Shown here piece by piece: positions 22,576-35,325 of a DNA stretch of 64,000 nt (positions are counted from its first letter, which is position 1; each line of letters begins with the position of its first letter). Source of the DNA: Zygaena filipendulae (taxonomy: Eukaryota; Arthropoda; Insecta; Lepidoptera; Zygaenidae); NCBI GenBank assembly GCA_907165275.2, contig OU015665.1:4588001-4652000 (forward strand), in the 5' to 3' direction. The notes beneath the pieces were generated by a model. That model was not told where the DNA came from. It was given only the letters and a program-made list of their open reading frames with translations, and did no database searches. The position numbers and the translations under genes were made by a program.

Positions 22576-23873
22576 TAATTATTACTTTACTATCTGTTCA
22601 CGGTATTGAAAATCATTGAAATGTAAGATTATATAGCCCACTATATGAACGAATATAGTTGGAACGATAATTTTCAATCGAATCAAATCAAAAGGAAATC
22701 GCTTTATTTAAAACAAACCTTCCATAGATTAACGATTTTCTTAATTTTAAGCCTTTTTGATGGTTGTGAGTATGTAGAAAAATCCGTTATGCGCGAAAAG
22801 AGGCAAAAATACAAAAAAAAAAAACTCATTTCGAAATAATGTCAGTTGCTTTGTTTTCCGTAGCGCAGCTGTGTTACTTCTAAAATGTAGCAGTTGGGTA
22901 CCGACCGGTATACTTTGTTGTTTTTTTTGTTTGTTTTATTAAAAACCAATAAGTACAAAATGCAAAATTCATATATATTTCCAGTGCAACAAAAACCAAA
23001 TTTGGTTTGTCTGTGCACTGCGACGGTTTGAGGCTACTAGCACTTAACTAGCGATTGTAATGGCATTTAATGTTATCCGCAATGCGCTTCTCTGCCTATA
23101 CTTGGAACGCATCCAAGGTCCGGCCCTTGCGTTCCAAATGACACACGTCTACTAGAAATGGCGCGGCCTCTCGTACGTACGAACACGCTTGTACGTCGTC
23201 GGCGCACGCGCACCGCAAGTTCAAGGCTGGTCGACTATGGCTTCCCATTGCATGTGCATGCATTAATTCCGCTCACAGGCCCAACTGCCACCATTGTCTA
23301 TCACTCTAGGACCGGGGTCGGGGAACCCATAAAGGATTAATGACACTATTGTGGGGACTCGTGCTTTTGCTGTTTTTTTTTTTCCCTTTCTCCCAACCAT
23401 ACACCTGTGGATGGGGTAACCAGACGCAAAAATGTATTTTACTGACACAATCCCTGACATTTATTGATTTAACGCAGACTAAGACATTTATATGAACACA
23501 TCTGTTAATTTAATTGAAAGATTTTTTTTTTAACTGCGCAATTGTTGCTTTGTTTCTTATAAGTAAAATTTTCCTTCCCTATTTGAACATTTCTGAAAAC
23601 AAAACATATTTTCCGTTTTCCCTGGCAGAGCTAAAACTTATAAAATTGTTTTTTTTTAAACGGCTGTAACGATTTGGATAAAAATTTAAATTTAGATTTT
23701 TTTTATAAATTAGAGTGTATAACCGTTGTAATCCATTTTCACATTTTTTTTCTAACGACCTTCGCTCGTTCGCCCAGATATTAAACCCCAAGTTCAACAC
23801 AAGGACAGAATTATGTTCACTAAGTCAATTAACTACCTACTCAAGTTTTAGATTCGACTATTGTATACATATC
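22576..23873. other. intergenic; GC-rich patch 23020-23340
   Basis: A patch with TTGGAACGCA and TTGCGTTCCAA in inverted orientation (23102-23136) and CGTACGTACG. Frames on both strands are about 60 codons long and unconvincing. I see no recognised gene. Confidence 0.4.
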
Positions 23874-24062
23874 TCCCGCGGTTTCACTCGTGATAATTTC
23901 GGAGTTCCCGCGAGAATTCCAGGATAAACTATACCTACGTGTGACCTTCCTCTTGAATCACTGTATCTATTGGTGAAAACCGGATGAAAATCCGCTTAGT
24001 AGTTTGTGAGTTTATCGCGAACAGACAGACAGACAGACGCGGCGGAGGACTTTATTCGTAGT
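23874..24062 (-). mobile_element. Helitron subfamily (GACAGACAGACAG), minus
   Basis: CCCGCGGTTTCACTCGTGAT, AATTCCAGGATAAACTATAC and ATCGCGAACAGACAGACAGA. The same subfamily is at 42055 and, inverted, at 41105. Confidence 0.6.
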
Positions 24063-26184
24063 TATTTACTCTGAGATAATATGTAAGGATAAAGTCGTAC
24101 ATAGTTTTGTTTTTATGTATTTAAATTTTACCGCAACAATGCTTGTCTAAGGTAATTTTTGGAAACAAGGTTTTGTGACAATATTAGAAAATAGAATTAT
24201 CGTTTCAAATTCATCCAAAACAAATTTGTTTTGTCCGATTATCATTATAATATTGCTTGCGTAATGCGTATTTACATTACTTTTGCTGACAAATTGGTTA
24301 CCTAGTTTAATAGTTTCGTATTTCATTCACGAAGTTGTATTCTATAACGTAGGTATTATGTTTGATGTTGGTCGATGAGTTCATCTCCGAATAATTTATG
24401 AAATGTTGATCTAAGTTCGATAAACATTTGCAGTCGGGCATTACGCCAAGCTTGTATTTACAAAGTGCATTCGTTGGACATACGCTAGTTGCAAACGACC
24501 CTCTTGCGTTGTCTATGAGATTCGTTATATGACGTACTATACTCGTATACCTCTATTTTAGTCAGTAGCACTAGGTAAATGCTAGTCGCCTCTCAGTCTC
24601 AGTTTCTCAGTGTACATTGTAAGTACACCATAATGGACGTAAAAGTATTTCAAATACTTTTATTGTTATGATGTCCGGTGTCGTAGGTATTATGTTTAAA
24701 TGTCGTAAGCTCACATTAAGCTTAGATTCGTTTGAAATAGATTTTGCACAGTTGTAAAATGTAATTTTGTTTATGCAAGCCGGTGCAGTTTGGTTTACTG
24801 CGCGTGTACCATGTACCTACCGGGTCGATGACCTCGTTTATTCCGTTGACATGAGTATTTTGCTCATTATCTTTAGGATTTTGTAAATAGATCGTTGTGA
24901 AGTTGTTTGCTTTTGTGATTTTACTGAAATACGTACCTACTTACAACACTAATTTACAGCTATGGTTCAAACTGTAGGTACATATACAGAGTATAATAAA
25001 ATTCAAAATGGATAGCTAGTGAGGAAAAACCCTAAAGTGGGTTAAGAATTTTTCTTTTTGGGTAGGTACGGTGGGAAAATGAATAAGTTTTCTGTCGTTA
25101 TATTTTAACTATAACAATTGTGTTTTTTACTGCAGGTTCGAGCGCTTAATGACAGCTTGAACACCGTTGTCGAACCTCACTGTTTCTCTGAACTTTTTGT
25201 TGTTTATTAAAGTTTCGCCTTGTGCGCCTGTACCTATACAGGAGTATTTTTTAAGCAATGCGCAAAAAAATTTCGGTGGTTCAGTATCAGTAATAGAACA
25301 CATTTCCATTATTTGATCAAAACTTTTTTTTTTAACCGGCTTTAAATTAGCAAAATATGGACACTATCTATTCGTAATAATATCAATGAGCGCGCACACC
25401 GTGCGGCGTAGGTACGCGGCGGTGTTGCAGCGGGGGTGAACGACCTCGATCAGCTGTCGGCACATTGTAATTTGTAACCCACGTAAATACCTACCCGGAC
25501 GAGCGCTTCCCGCGCAGCGGTGGCGGCGAATAGCCAAAAAATCAATTTCAAATTAGGTATACATCTTTCGTTCACGATAAAAATATTTTTTTGTACCTGC
25601 TAAGACTTATCAAAATAAAAAATAGGTGTTTAATAAAACTCCTTTAAGTTTGCTAACTATAGAGGGTACACACACTGATACACGATTTACACGAACGAAA
25701 CCATCTTTTATCGGAACGGGGCGATTAGTTTAGGTAGGTACTATAATGCTTCTGTGCCCGCTAGCCTATATCTAATTCCGATCTTAACGATCGAATGCAA
25801 ATAACATTTCGTGATTGATCGGATTTAAAACATTTATTGCGGGTATCTATCTACGTAAACGCAATATCCTCGGGAACTCTTTGATATAGTGACATAAAAA
25901 GTATCATAACTCTTTCACCACCACGTTTTTGTAGCCTTAATAAGTTTGTAACTACAAAAACATGCGGTCATTACCTGGAGGTGATGCCACATGCTTTAGG
26001 CATGATTTCTCTTAGTACTGGGAATGCCTCATATCTATCATTTTTAATATAAAAGCCAAAAAAGTCAAAAAGTGCAGTGGTTTGTTAGTAACGTACCTAA
26101 TATTATGATTTTGGCCCCAGAAGCATGTCTTTCGTAGGTCGGCTGCGATAGGATGGATGTGAATGGGTTAAATGTTGACCTGTA
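24063..26184. other. intergenic; GC-rich patch 25380-25530
   Basis: Mostly AT-rich. The patch 25380-25530 (GCGCGCACACCGTGCGGCG, GCGGTGGCGGCGAATAGCC) stands out and could be an enhancer, promoter or leader exon; nothing decides. Confidence 0.35.
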
Positions 26185-26410
26185 GGGCGATTATGTAACT
26201 TTTGTTTCTATCATTTTTCGATTTCAATCGGAAAAATAGCGGTTTTGTGATTACAATATGCACTTTTTGACACCTACAATATCTAGCAATCAAACAAAAC
26301 AAACATATTTCAAAACTTGAAGCTGTCTAAACATAACCAATTAATCACAAAACCGCTATTTTTCCGATTGAAATCGAAAAATGATAGAAACAAAAGTTAC
26401 ATAATCGCCC
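26185..26410. mobile_element. intact MITE, 226 bp, perfect 69-bp terminal inverted repeats, TA flank
   Basis: Arms 26185-26253 and 26342-26410 are exact reverse complements (GGGCGATTATGTAACTTTTG...GTTTTGTGATTA). TA dinucleotides flank both ends, as for Tc1/mariner-type insertion. The 88 bp centre has no ORF. Confidence 0.85.
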
Positions 26411-26525
26411 TACATGCAAAGTTTCATTCAAATACCCCAAAAGTTTGAAATACAATTTGAAATACAGAAATCCAAAAAAAATATAATTATGTCATCAGTT
26501 AAGCAAATAACTGCGAAGTCAAAGA

Positions 26526-26712
26526 GCGAATGTGAGTTTGTTCGTTGGTTGCGCTTTCACGGCTTAACTACTCAATCAATCATTTTACAATTTTATTTTG
26601 CATACACGTTCTCAGGGGTACCTACAGGAAAGAACAATGGATACTATCCTTATTTCTTAATTTTCGCGGGAACCCCGGAATCAAGGCGGTTGAAACTGCA
26701 GGGGACAACTAG
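26526..26712 (+). mobile_element. Helitron, plus
   Basis: GCGAATGTGAGTTTGTTCGT, TTTTGCATACACGTTCTCAG and GGTTGAAACTGCAGGGGACA then ACTAG. Confidence 0.6.
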
Positions 26713-27081
26713 CACACCATGTTTCATTGCCTGATTTACATGTATTATTTATAATATTATTAGCTTACTTGTGCGAAGAAATAAACCGGCTGTTATATAA
26801 CCGTTAATGCATTTGTCTGGGGCCAGTTGTATCGCGTTTGATGTTAAAAATCAATTGTGTGACCAAGGCCAGTGGGTCGCCCCTCGTGCGGGGCGCGCCG
26901 CGCGCCACATCGATGCTAATAAGTACTTATGGAATTAATAAAGGAGGGTCATTTCGGCCAACGCAAAACAATCCGAACCACTCCCGTCTGAATTAAGGTC
27001 TCCTCACTTATATCGACACTAGCGAAGATACTCACATTAAACCAACGAGCAACGACTGTATACGAGGGGAGACCCCTATAG

Positions 27082-27336
27082 GGACATAGATAAGCAATAG
27101 TGCGTTATCCCACACTGGAGAAATTTTTAGTATATTGTGTTTTAAAATTATAGCGCCACTTTTTGTAAACATTTTTTCATATTTAACATTTTGTTGCTTT
27201 TTAAACAATGTAATAAGGTAAACAGATCAGTAAAAAACGTTCTATAACTCTCAATAAAGCGTTCTGTATCAACTATATTATATGTGATATTAATAACTTA
27301 ATTTTGTGGGTTAACATGTTATTGCTTATCGGCGTT
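27082..27336. mobile_element. MITE family 2, copy 1
   Basis: Imperfect terminal repeats GATAAGCAATAGTGCGTTAT / GTTAACATGTTATTGCTTAT. The interior CCACACTGGAGAAATTTTTA and ACTCTCAATAAAGCGTTCTG matches 41554-41788. Confidence 0.75.
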
Positions 27337-27934
27337 CAAGATGAAGGGGTTTTGCATACGCGCAGAATTGGCCCTTCGAGTCGTATTCGAAACATAAACA
27401 CTAGCTAGTTTAGTAGCTAGCTAGCTAGTTTTATAATAATTTTACCCTGTCGAAACGGTGTTCAGACTTTCTAAAGTCCTACTTTAGCAGGAGTTTTTGG
27501 CGGGAATCGAAGATGGGTTCCGTGTTTAATTTCGTGTAAATAAATTAAATGTTGTTTTTTTTTGCACGGGATAATAATTTTCGCGATGGCGTTTAAGTGA
27601 GTGCTCAAGAATAGGCAATGTGACGTTTCGAGCTGATTTCTTGCATGAGCTCCAAGATTTTGCAAAATATAGCACCATGGTTTGCAATTTCAAACCGCAC
27701 AATGATGCTTGTATATTTATTTATTTTTCTTAAAACTGGCTTAATGCATTTTGTTGCTAACATATGTTTTTACTTACATAAAATACACTTTATATTTACT
27801 TAAGTAGTAATTACAACGTAATATGGTTTAAAAATACCAGATTTCCTACAGAAACTACCTATTTTTTTTTCTAAAATAAAAGGAGCCTAAGTTAGGTACT
27901 CACCATAAAAGTCTCGCTAAATTAAATTGCCGAA
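27337..27934. other. intergenic, no gene seen
   Basis: Contains a TAGCTAGC-rich micropalindrome at ~27402-27430. No gene. Confidence 0.4.
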
Positions 27935-28093
27935 TTCCGAAACTCACGCGGGTGAATCTCCGAAACGGTTGGACCGATATTGACGGGACTTTCACTGCTA
28001 ATTAGCTGTTGTTATAAGGAGTACATTAGACTGCATTGGAGTTCCTGCGGGAATCCCAAAACTCACGCGGGTGAAACCGCGGGGCACAGCTAG
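27935..28093 (+). mobile_element. Helitron, plus
   Basis: CACGCGGGTGAATCTCCGAA, GACGGGACTTTCACTGCTAA and CGCGGGTGAAACCGCGGGGC then ACAGCTAG|T. Confidence 0.7.
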
Positions 28094-28535
28094 TTTTAAA
28101 TATATATTCAATGTACAGAATTGACCTCTCTACAGTTTTATTATAAGTATAGATATAGATGATCGCAAAGTTAAGTCAGTTAATTTAGAACTACAGAATA
28201 ACGATCATAGTTACTGTTCTTAACTTAGGTATAACTTCACAACCCGTGCTGTTTTACATCAGGGAAAACAGTATGGAATCGAATAAAACTGGCGATAAAA
28301 TAGTGAAATCGAATCGTGCATAGTGTCCCGGTGTATTATCACTAACTTAGTAGACTTGTAAGAAGGTAAAAGGAAATAAACTAATAATATTAGATGATAA
28401 GTGATTGGTCCCGGAATATTACCTCACAAAATTTATCAGAACACAATCATAGCTGAGTCGTGTTCAAATAATACACCAAAAGCTCCTTAGTAGGTAATCA
28501 TTCATTATTATCATTATTATTTCAGATATACCTAT

Positions 28536-28800
28536 TACTTGCAGTTTTTTACCCGCGTGAACTTTAGTATTCCCCTGGGAACTCTATGTTGCGATAGAAT
28601 AAACTATCTTAAGTGTGTTTATATATTTATTTTTCACGAGCTGCTGTTTTCCGCGGCTTCACTCGTGTACCTACTTATCTAAATTTCAAGATCCCCCGGG
28701 AATACCGGAAAAAAGTACCTATCCAAAAAAAAACCGCGTGTGCTTTTAATCTAATTCCGTTTAGGCATTTGATGCCTTTTCGATGCCTAATTGAGCAACA
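28536..28800 (-). mobile_element. two degraded Helitron fragments, minus
   Basis: GTTTTTTACCCGCGTGAACT at 28545 and GAGCTGCTGTTTTCCGCGGC at 28638 mark two successive 3' ends, both decayed. Confidence 0.45.
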
Positions 28801-29184
28801 ACGAATTTCAAAAATTTCAAAATATCTTTGGTGTGTGTATCGACTATCGATTAATCGTTCCGGTCCAAATGAATGTTTTATTGGCCTAGGTTAATAAACT
28901 GAGATAATCCTACTGATTACTAGGATTATTCATTTACAGTCGTTGAAATTTCTGTTTGTGATTTTTGAATTTTGCGGTTTTGATGTTTTTTTTTTGTTGG
29001 TACCTACTTAAATTGGATGTCTGAACCATACTTACCGTCTGTCTGTTCGAAATATTTAAACTAAAAAAAAACAAACAGATTCACTTGAAACTCAAACATG
29101 ACCTTTGTACTTCATTAGTCAATTTATCTCTGTTTATCTTGTCCTTATTAATTCTATTATATTATAATGTGATATATAAATAAA

Positions 29185-29353
29185 CGCGAATGTGAGTTTG
29201 TTTGTTACGCTTTCACGCCTTAACGTCTCAACCGATCATCATGCGCATACATTTCCAGAAGTACAGAGAAGGAGATATAGGGTACTTTTTATCCCGGAAT
29301 TCCCGCAGGAACTTCGAAATTATCGCAGATGAAACTTGGGGGAACAGTTGTTA
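29185..29353 (+). mobile_element. Helitron, plus
   Basis: ACGCGAATGTGAGTTTGTTT, AACCGATCATCATGCG and TTTTTATCCCGGAATTCCCG, ending GGGGGAACAGTTG. Confidence 0.6.
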
Positions 29354-29355
29354 AA

Positions 29356-29410
29356 TAAATAAAACATACATACAGCCGAATGCAGAACCTCCTCCTTTTT
29401 GGAAGTCTGT
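29356..29410 (-). mobile_element. retroelement tail (AAAAAGGAGGAGGTTC family), minus
   Basis: AAAACATACATACAGCCGAA then GAACCTCCTCCTTTTTGGAA. Other copies are at 30855 (same strand) and 39935 (plus strand). Confidence 0.5.
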
Positions 29411-29899
29411 TACATAGTCATAACGTTTGCAGATAGTGGGTACTGACCACTGGGTGACCTTTGGGATCAACACGTAGGCAACTTTTATACCGAATTCAAA
29501 AAAGGAACAGCGCGGGCAAATCAGCGACCACGCGAACAAAGTTGCGAGCGTAGGTAGCTATAGTGCTAGTGCTGGTATGAACATAGTTTATCTGTTTATT
29601 TTTATATTGCGAATTTATTTTCGTAATCAGTCAATTACCTATGTTGGATCATCGTTTTGACTGGTAAAGTAGATTAAGTTGTGCGTTCGGCCTGAAAACT
29701 ATAGAAAAATCCCATGCAGCATGCGGAGTTGAAGTTGAGAGTTGAAGCAAAAAAGTGCGTCTTTCAATATTGCACTGCGTGCAATGCAATAAGTGAAACT
29801 TGTAAAATGCAATAAAATATTCTTGGAATAACTACTATAAGGTTTGACCCGGCGCGCATGCAAGCGGTCACTACATATATAGTTGCATTTCCTGTCATA

Positions 29900-30071
29900 C
29901 AGCCAGTGATGTCTGTGAAGATGTGTAAGGATGTTTGCAACTCGATCATGCATCAACGACTGAACAGATTTGGGTGAAATTTGGCAGTTAGATGGAATAT
30001 GTTCTTGATTTACACATAGGTAGGATACTTTTTTATCCCAGGATTCCCATGGCCATGGGGAACCGCTGATA
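29900..30071 (+). mobile_element. degraded Helitron, plus
   Basis: GATGTTTGCAACTCGATCAT, GATTTGGGTGAAATTTGGCA and GATACTTTTTTATCCCAGGA, a pattern shared with the other elements. The 3' end has decayed to AACCGCTGATAG. Confidence 0.45.
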
Positions 30072-30159
30072 GTCATTATCATTACGAAAAACTTTTTGGT
30101 AACACGATGCGACTAATATGTACGATGCGATACGACTTGTAGATATTTTACGTGTAACA

Positions 30160-30640
30160 ATTTTTTTTTCTCCTCGTGTTGCGTGTGGTGGTGGTAACGA
30201 AAATTCACATCGAGAATTCGCAGCAATCAAAGGGCGTATGGTAATAGCGGTCCACAATCAACCAAGGTACGGTCGAGTCCACGTCGAGTGGTTGCAGCTG
30301 CGGCATGCGTGCGGGCGGTATCAGCTCAAAAGAGAGAGGTGGCCAGCCTCCGACACCGGGGGAAGCAGCCGCGCACTCCCCAGGCAGCATGGAGGCGCAT
30401 TGTCACATCGCACCGCCGCCGCTACGGCCGCGCGCTACAGACTTGCGCGAGCGCACACCTTTTAACCAACGCGATAACGTCACGAGAGATCGATAACCGT
30501 TCGATATACGATTTTACTTTTTTCTTTTCGTTTTTTTTTATGGGCTGCCATAACTACCGAAAGGTGACGAAGTAATTCACTATTCCATAGCGCGCTCGGT
30601 TGTACCGCGACAGTGTTTGTAAACTTTGCTCGAATAGGTA
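30160..30640 (+). promoter_or_regulatory. CpG-rich island, candidate promoter or leader exon
   Basis: Within very AT-rich DNA this block is GC- and CpG-rich (CCGCCGCCGCTACGGCCGCG). It contains overlapping open frames on both strands: 30305-30496 on + (63 codons, ATG) and 30205-30390 on - (61 codons, ATG). A possible leader ends at 30646 with AATAG|GTAACT. It lies 4.5 kb upstream of the first Acsl coding exon on the same strand, so it may be an Acsl promoter, but no sequence link proves it. Confidence 0.35.
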
Positions 30641-30854
30641 ACTTATTGATGTGTGAAGTGTATCCGTAACTTGTACGATATCGATATTGGCTGCGATTGT
30701 TGTAAAGATGGATTGAATTTATCGCTTTATTTTACGGTTGCTTAAAGACAGAAACCACGGCTCTCCGTTATATTTTTATCTCTTTGTGCCTTTCTTTGTG
30801 AGCACAATTTGAGAACTTAAAATTTTATGTAAAACATAATAATATCGAATCAGA

Positions 30855-30920
30855 TAAATAAAAAAAAAAACATACATACAATCGAACATAGAACCTCCTC
30901 CTTTTTGGAAGTCGGTTAAT
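30855..30920 (-). mobile_element. retroelement tail (AAAAAGGAGGAGGTTC family), minus
   Basis: ACATACATACAATCGAACAT then GAACCTCCTCCTTTTTGGAA and GTCGGTTAAT. Confidence 0.5.
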
Positions 30921-33771
30921 AATGCTGTAGTTAAGATTTATTTGAGTAAATGTTTTATCACTATTAATTTAACCTTTGCTAAGGATTATAAATGGTAAAG
31001 AGTTAACTAGTAATTTATCTCTATTGTAACTTTATTGCAGTGCAATTTTTTTCATCTTAAGACTGCACTAAAGCGACTGTTTAACATTGTGCAAAAAAGG
31101 CTTATATAGGTTATGGTAACCGCACTCCGGGCGTTTACGGTCTATGGCAGAAATTCGATAGCCATTGTGCGTTTCTAGGTCAGATGAGATCGTTCTCGCA
31201 AAGTAGTTTTGCAGAACAGAACATAATTTGTTATTATGTTACTTTATACATATATTATGGATGGACTTGGTAAGCAATTTAATTCCGACAGTAAGTCGCT
31301 ATGTTCCAAAGAAAACAAAACAAATTTCGACAAAAATTAGTTGAACTTATTGATATGTAGAACTAAGTATAGGTAAATGATAAATTAGATCGCTTATTAT
31401 TTTCTAAACTTTCGTTGATTTTCTTTAACGTATAAAATATCGATTGTGAAATTGCTCAGAATTTTTTTAACGTGGCTGCATGCATACCTATCTATTTAGT
31501 TTAATATCTTTTGTTTTGAAATTGCATATCGAAACCTATATGGCAATAGTTTTATCAAAGCACCTATTGCAACATATTTTTAGTTACCTATGTTTCGCGT
31601 TTAGTTATATTGGTCGATATTTTTTATTTTGATTGGATCCAGTCACAGTTAGTAACAAAACCCATAGCGTTTATTGAGAAACAAGTTGAATATCACTTAA
31701 AATGGGATAACTAAATATTGCCAATATTCAAGGATATTTTGCAAAAGCGTGTTCTTGTTGGTATAGATTTGCTCAGTCAAAGAAGACCTCGTAGTTACAA
31801 TGAGGTCTATTATAATCTTTTGTTTGTGGCATTTATTTGTGTATAATATTAAGTAAAGATAAAGAGTCAGTATTTTGGTAATGACTCACATTGCTGTGGA
31901 TGTATCATTCATAGGCTCGGGTCTGCCTAGCCGTACAATATACGACTATATATTATGTTATACATATTATATGCGACGTGCAGGCGTCAAACAGCAGTGT
32001 ATTTTGTATATAATATGTGTAAGTAAAAATTCACGTCAGTTTCATTGCGAGTAATCACTTGCTTACTTATGTCTTGTGCCGAGGTGAAAAATTTTGCTTA
32101 TCTGTCATTCTGATTAAACAATCTAATAAATTAGAGTTGCCACCGTTGAATATTTTCTATGTAATAATTAAATTGTATGGATAATAATAATTGAATATGT
32201 AATAATTAAAGTTTTCGAAACTGTGAGATATGTAAAAGTTGCAAAGTGCAAAAAATATTACATTTTTGTAGATAATTATTTAATATCTTACTCACAAAAT
32301 GAGCATAAAAGTTAACTGTACTTTACCGATTAGAATAACCGTTAAAAACCAATTAACGCAAAGAACTTCTCCAATCCAAGTAGTAGGTAAGTAGGAGTCG
32401 CAAATTCCTATCACTTTTGCAAAATGTCATCAACATGTCGAGCAAATCAGGTAGCGGAGTGGTTATCTAGGTACTTATAATTTCTTTTTTCATTGCGTAG
32501 TGAAAATATGGAAATATGTTTAATAGGTGCAACTGTAAATTTGGTATGCATAAACCACTTAAAAACGTAAATAGATTGCGAGAACGAGTCGCGCTTGTCA
32601 TAATATCACGTGCTATTAACGGTAAAATTTCACCTACAACAACTACTATAAACTAATTAAAACGGTTCACTTTGCCCCGAATAACACTATTAACTGTTAT
32701 AAATGTATTAAGTAAACTGTTTTTTTTTTTTCATGAATATTGTGCCGTAAAATTTGCAAGCTTATCAATAAAATATACTTACTGGATAAAGTTCATCGAC
32801 CTTTTGTTTATTGTTGCGCGCGCTCCAATAATTTAGCGATATCGGTGAAAAAAATCTTAGAAACGTATTGCTAACGACAATTCTATGAAACCTCGCAGCT
32901 TGGTAACTGTTTTAAAATACGATATTATTTATTATTACAAATGGAATGCGAAAAATCTCACGTAGCATAACATATCTGGTTTCATCTATAGCTGATAAAC
33001 GGTAACAAGTTTAATATTAGGATAGGAGTATTTTACACTACCCAAACTGGCTGATGGCTCTCAAGACATTCTGTGTCTCGCTCATTGCGCTCGAAAATGA
33101 AGAAGACAAACAAAGATTTGAGGACGTATCAAGTTTGTGTGGTGTTTATAAATACGGGTATTTGCGTTGCTAAACGTTTTTGGATACTTCTTGACTGCAT
33201 TTGGGGAATTTAACAACAAACAAAGGAAATTTGAATCAATCCACTACAATCAAATATCTTTTTTGTGTTTTTAACCGTTTTTTCCAGTAGTTCTTACACA
33301 ATCGTGTTACTGAATCTTACCAACTACATATAAACGCAAACCATTGTTTGGCTAACATTGAATTGTCACGTGCTCAATGTAGTGAATGATAATATCAGTA
33401 TCAATGAATTAAATATTGCAGCCTTAACAAACGAGGATGATGACATTTGAATGGAGGCTACTGTTAAACAAGTTTCGGATGACAGGCGTGTAATTTTATT
33501 GTTTCGTGAACCAGATCGGAATGTCAAAACAACCGTTAGCTGCGAATGTGTTTATAAACGGAAGTGATAACCTGAAGGGGGGCATCAGAACTAAATAGAT
33601 CATTCACTTCCTATTACGCAGGTTTGTAATAAGAAACTCCACTCGGTAACTGATATTGCCAATCACAGAAAAAATTAAGTTTTGTCAGTTAAAGTTGAGT
33701 TGTGGTTACTGCAGTGAAAATATCTTAATACGCATGCTGTTTGTGGACACAGCTATAGGTAGACGAAAGAA
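30921..33771. other. intergenic AT-rich, nothing recognised
   Basis: No ORF, no clear repeat end and no RNA gene is recognised. Confidence 0.5.
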
Positions 33772-33905
33772 AGAAAGAAAATACATTTATTAGGCACATT
33801 ATGTTGTGCTGACAACACACAAGAAAAAGAGACAAACACAAACAGTGCCTAATCTAAAGAAGACATAATATCTCTAGCATGCTCTGCCGAAAGGGTTACC
33901 AACTC
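33772..33905 (-). mobile_element. retroelement 3' end with (CTTT)n tail, minus
   Basis: On the minus strand the element ends TGTGCCTAATAAATGTATTT then TCTTTCTTTCTTT, i.e. AATAAA followed by a CTTT tail. The body upstream has no ORF. Confidence 0.5.
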
Positions 33906-34189
33906 AGCCTTAGCTAGGTAGGTAGGTACCCGGTTACTTTCGACTCAATCAAAATTTGTGATGAATTTTGTAATGAAACCAAATGTTCAACAACTCCCAC
34001 CAATTCGGTCGTGTTCAAATTTCACTGTCGTTTGTTTGCGTATGAAATATTGGTTTTTAGCGGACGCGATTTGACTGTATTATTAAATAAAATTGGTCAG
34101 AACTCGTACTTGTAACTCGGTGATTCGTAGCTGGATTTACACCTACACTACGTGCTTGCTGTGTGGATTTATTAGGTCAACGCGGCGAC

Positions 34190-34384
34190 ATGCCTCAGGC
34201 ACAAGGATTAGGAATTACCGCTTTGTTAGTTAGCGTCGAATGTTCGTTGCCATGGAGAATTTCATTGGATAAATCGTTAGATCTCCCATTATCATTTAAT
34301 GAAAAAAAAACAGTAGATAGTAGTGAGCAAAACATTTTTGTGGAAAATCACATGCATTTGTTGATTGATCCAACATACGTATAG
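34190..34384 (+). other. short open frame, doubtful
   Basis: ATG at 34190 opens a 64-codon frame (MPQAQGLGITALLVSVE...DPTYV) with fair composition. No motif, no splice partners and no family are recognised. It is probably chance or a decayed exon. Confidence 0.15.
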
Positions 34385-35114
34385 TTCATTTAATGAAACA
34401 AGTTCCCGTCGTAGGTATGCTGCATACAGACATTAAACTTTCGTAACTAGAAGATCTTGAAGACGATAATAATGGTAGCAATTATATAATCCATTCCAGC
34501 TGAACTAATTTAAATGGTCGTAAAATTTTAAAAGCTATCTTGAAAACGAAGTCTTCGGGTAACTAGCTATTGAACGGTCAGTTATTAAAGTCTAAAGGCC
34601 CTTTATTTAAATACAAGCAATCTGTTGGTTGCAATTGCATTTCAAGCCTTTGATATTATTTTTTGAAGGTTTAACAGCGGATAGTCGTTTGATTATGTTC
34701 ATTATTTTTTTTGTAAAAACAATCATATTCATATTCTTATTGAACTGAAGTTCTAATTTATAGTTCACTAGATAAGTGGTCTAAAGAATCGAATGCTAGA
34801 TTACGTTTCAGATATCCATTACGTGTTAATGAACCTTTAGAAGGCCGTGGTCTCTGCTGGTTATCTTCATATAAAACCTTATAAATACGTGTACCTACCT
34901 ATTGTTCAATTCATTTCTTATAATAAATATAAGTAATAATATGATATTCAACATCTTTACAACAATCGAGCTCACGATACTTGTCAAGTGCGTGTAATAA
35001 TTCTTTTTTTTTAATGTTTGGGTGTAATTAACTTTATTTAATTTTTAACCATAGATTGTGAACACGGATATAAATGAATTGTGAAATAATAACAATTGAA
35101 AAGTAAACTACAAG

Positions 35115-35325
35115 ATGGGTAATTTAAAGTTAGGTTTGGAGGTTAAAAAGGACGATAATGTTACCGAAGATACTACGGTCGAGACTAGGGCTAATTTTAA
35201 GGACAAAGTACTGAAAGTTATGAAGAAGTTAAAGAAGACTGATAGTAAAAAGACTGAAGAACAAAAAATGCAGAAGAAGAAACAGAAAGAAACGGAAGCA
35301 GAAAGGTGGTATCAACGCGACGACA
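35115..35325 (+). CDS. Acsl: Acsl leader exon A1 (charged N-terminus)
   Basis: Seventy codons plus one base, from ATG in context CAAGATGGG to donor GTGAGT. It is Lys/Glu/Asp-rich (MGNLKLGLEVKKDD..., KKTEEQKMQKKKQKETEAER), probably disordered or helical. TTTTTAACCATAG at 35042-35054 is a possible acceptor, so this may be a second exon with its promoter further upstream. It ends with A, which completes an ATG codon with exon A2. Confidence 0.75.

Noticed and set aside
23158..23460. Open frames of ~60 codons on both strands in a GC patch
   Set aside because: Arg-rich and biased by CGTACG repeats, without motif or splice partner.
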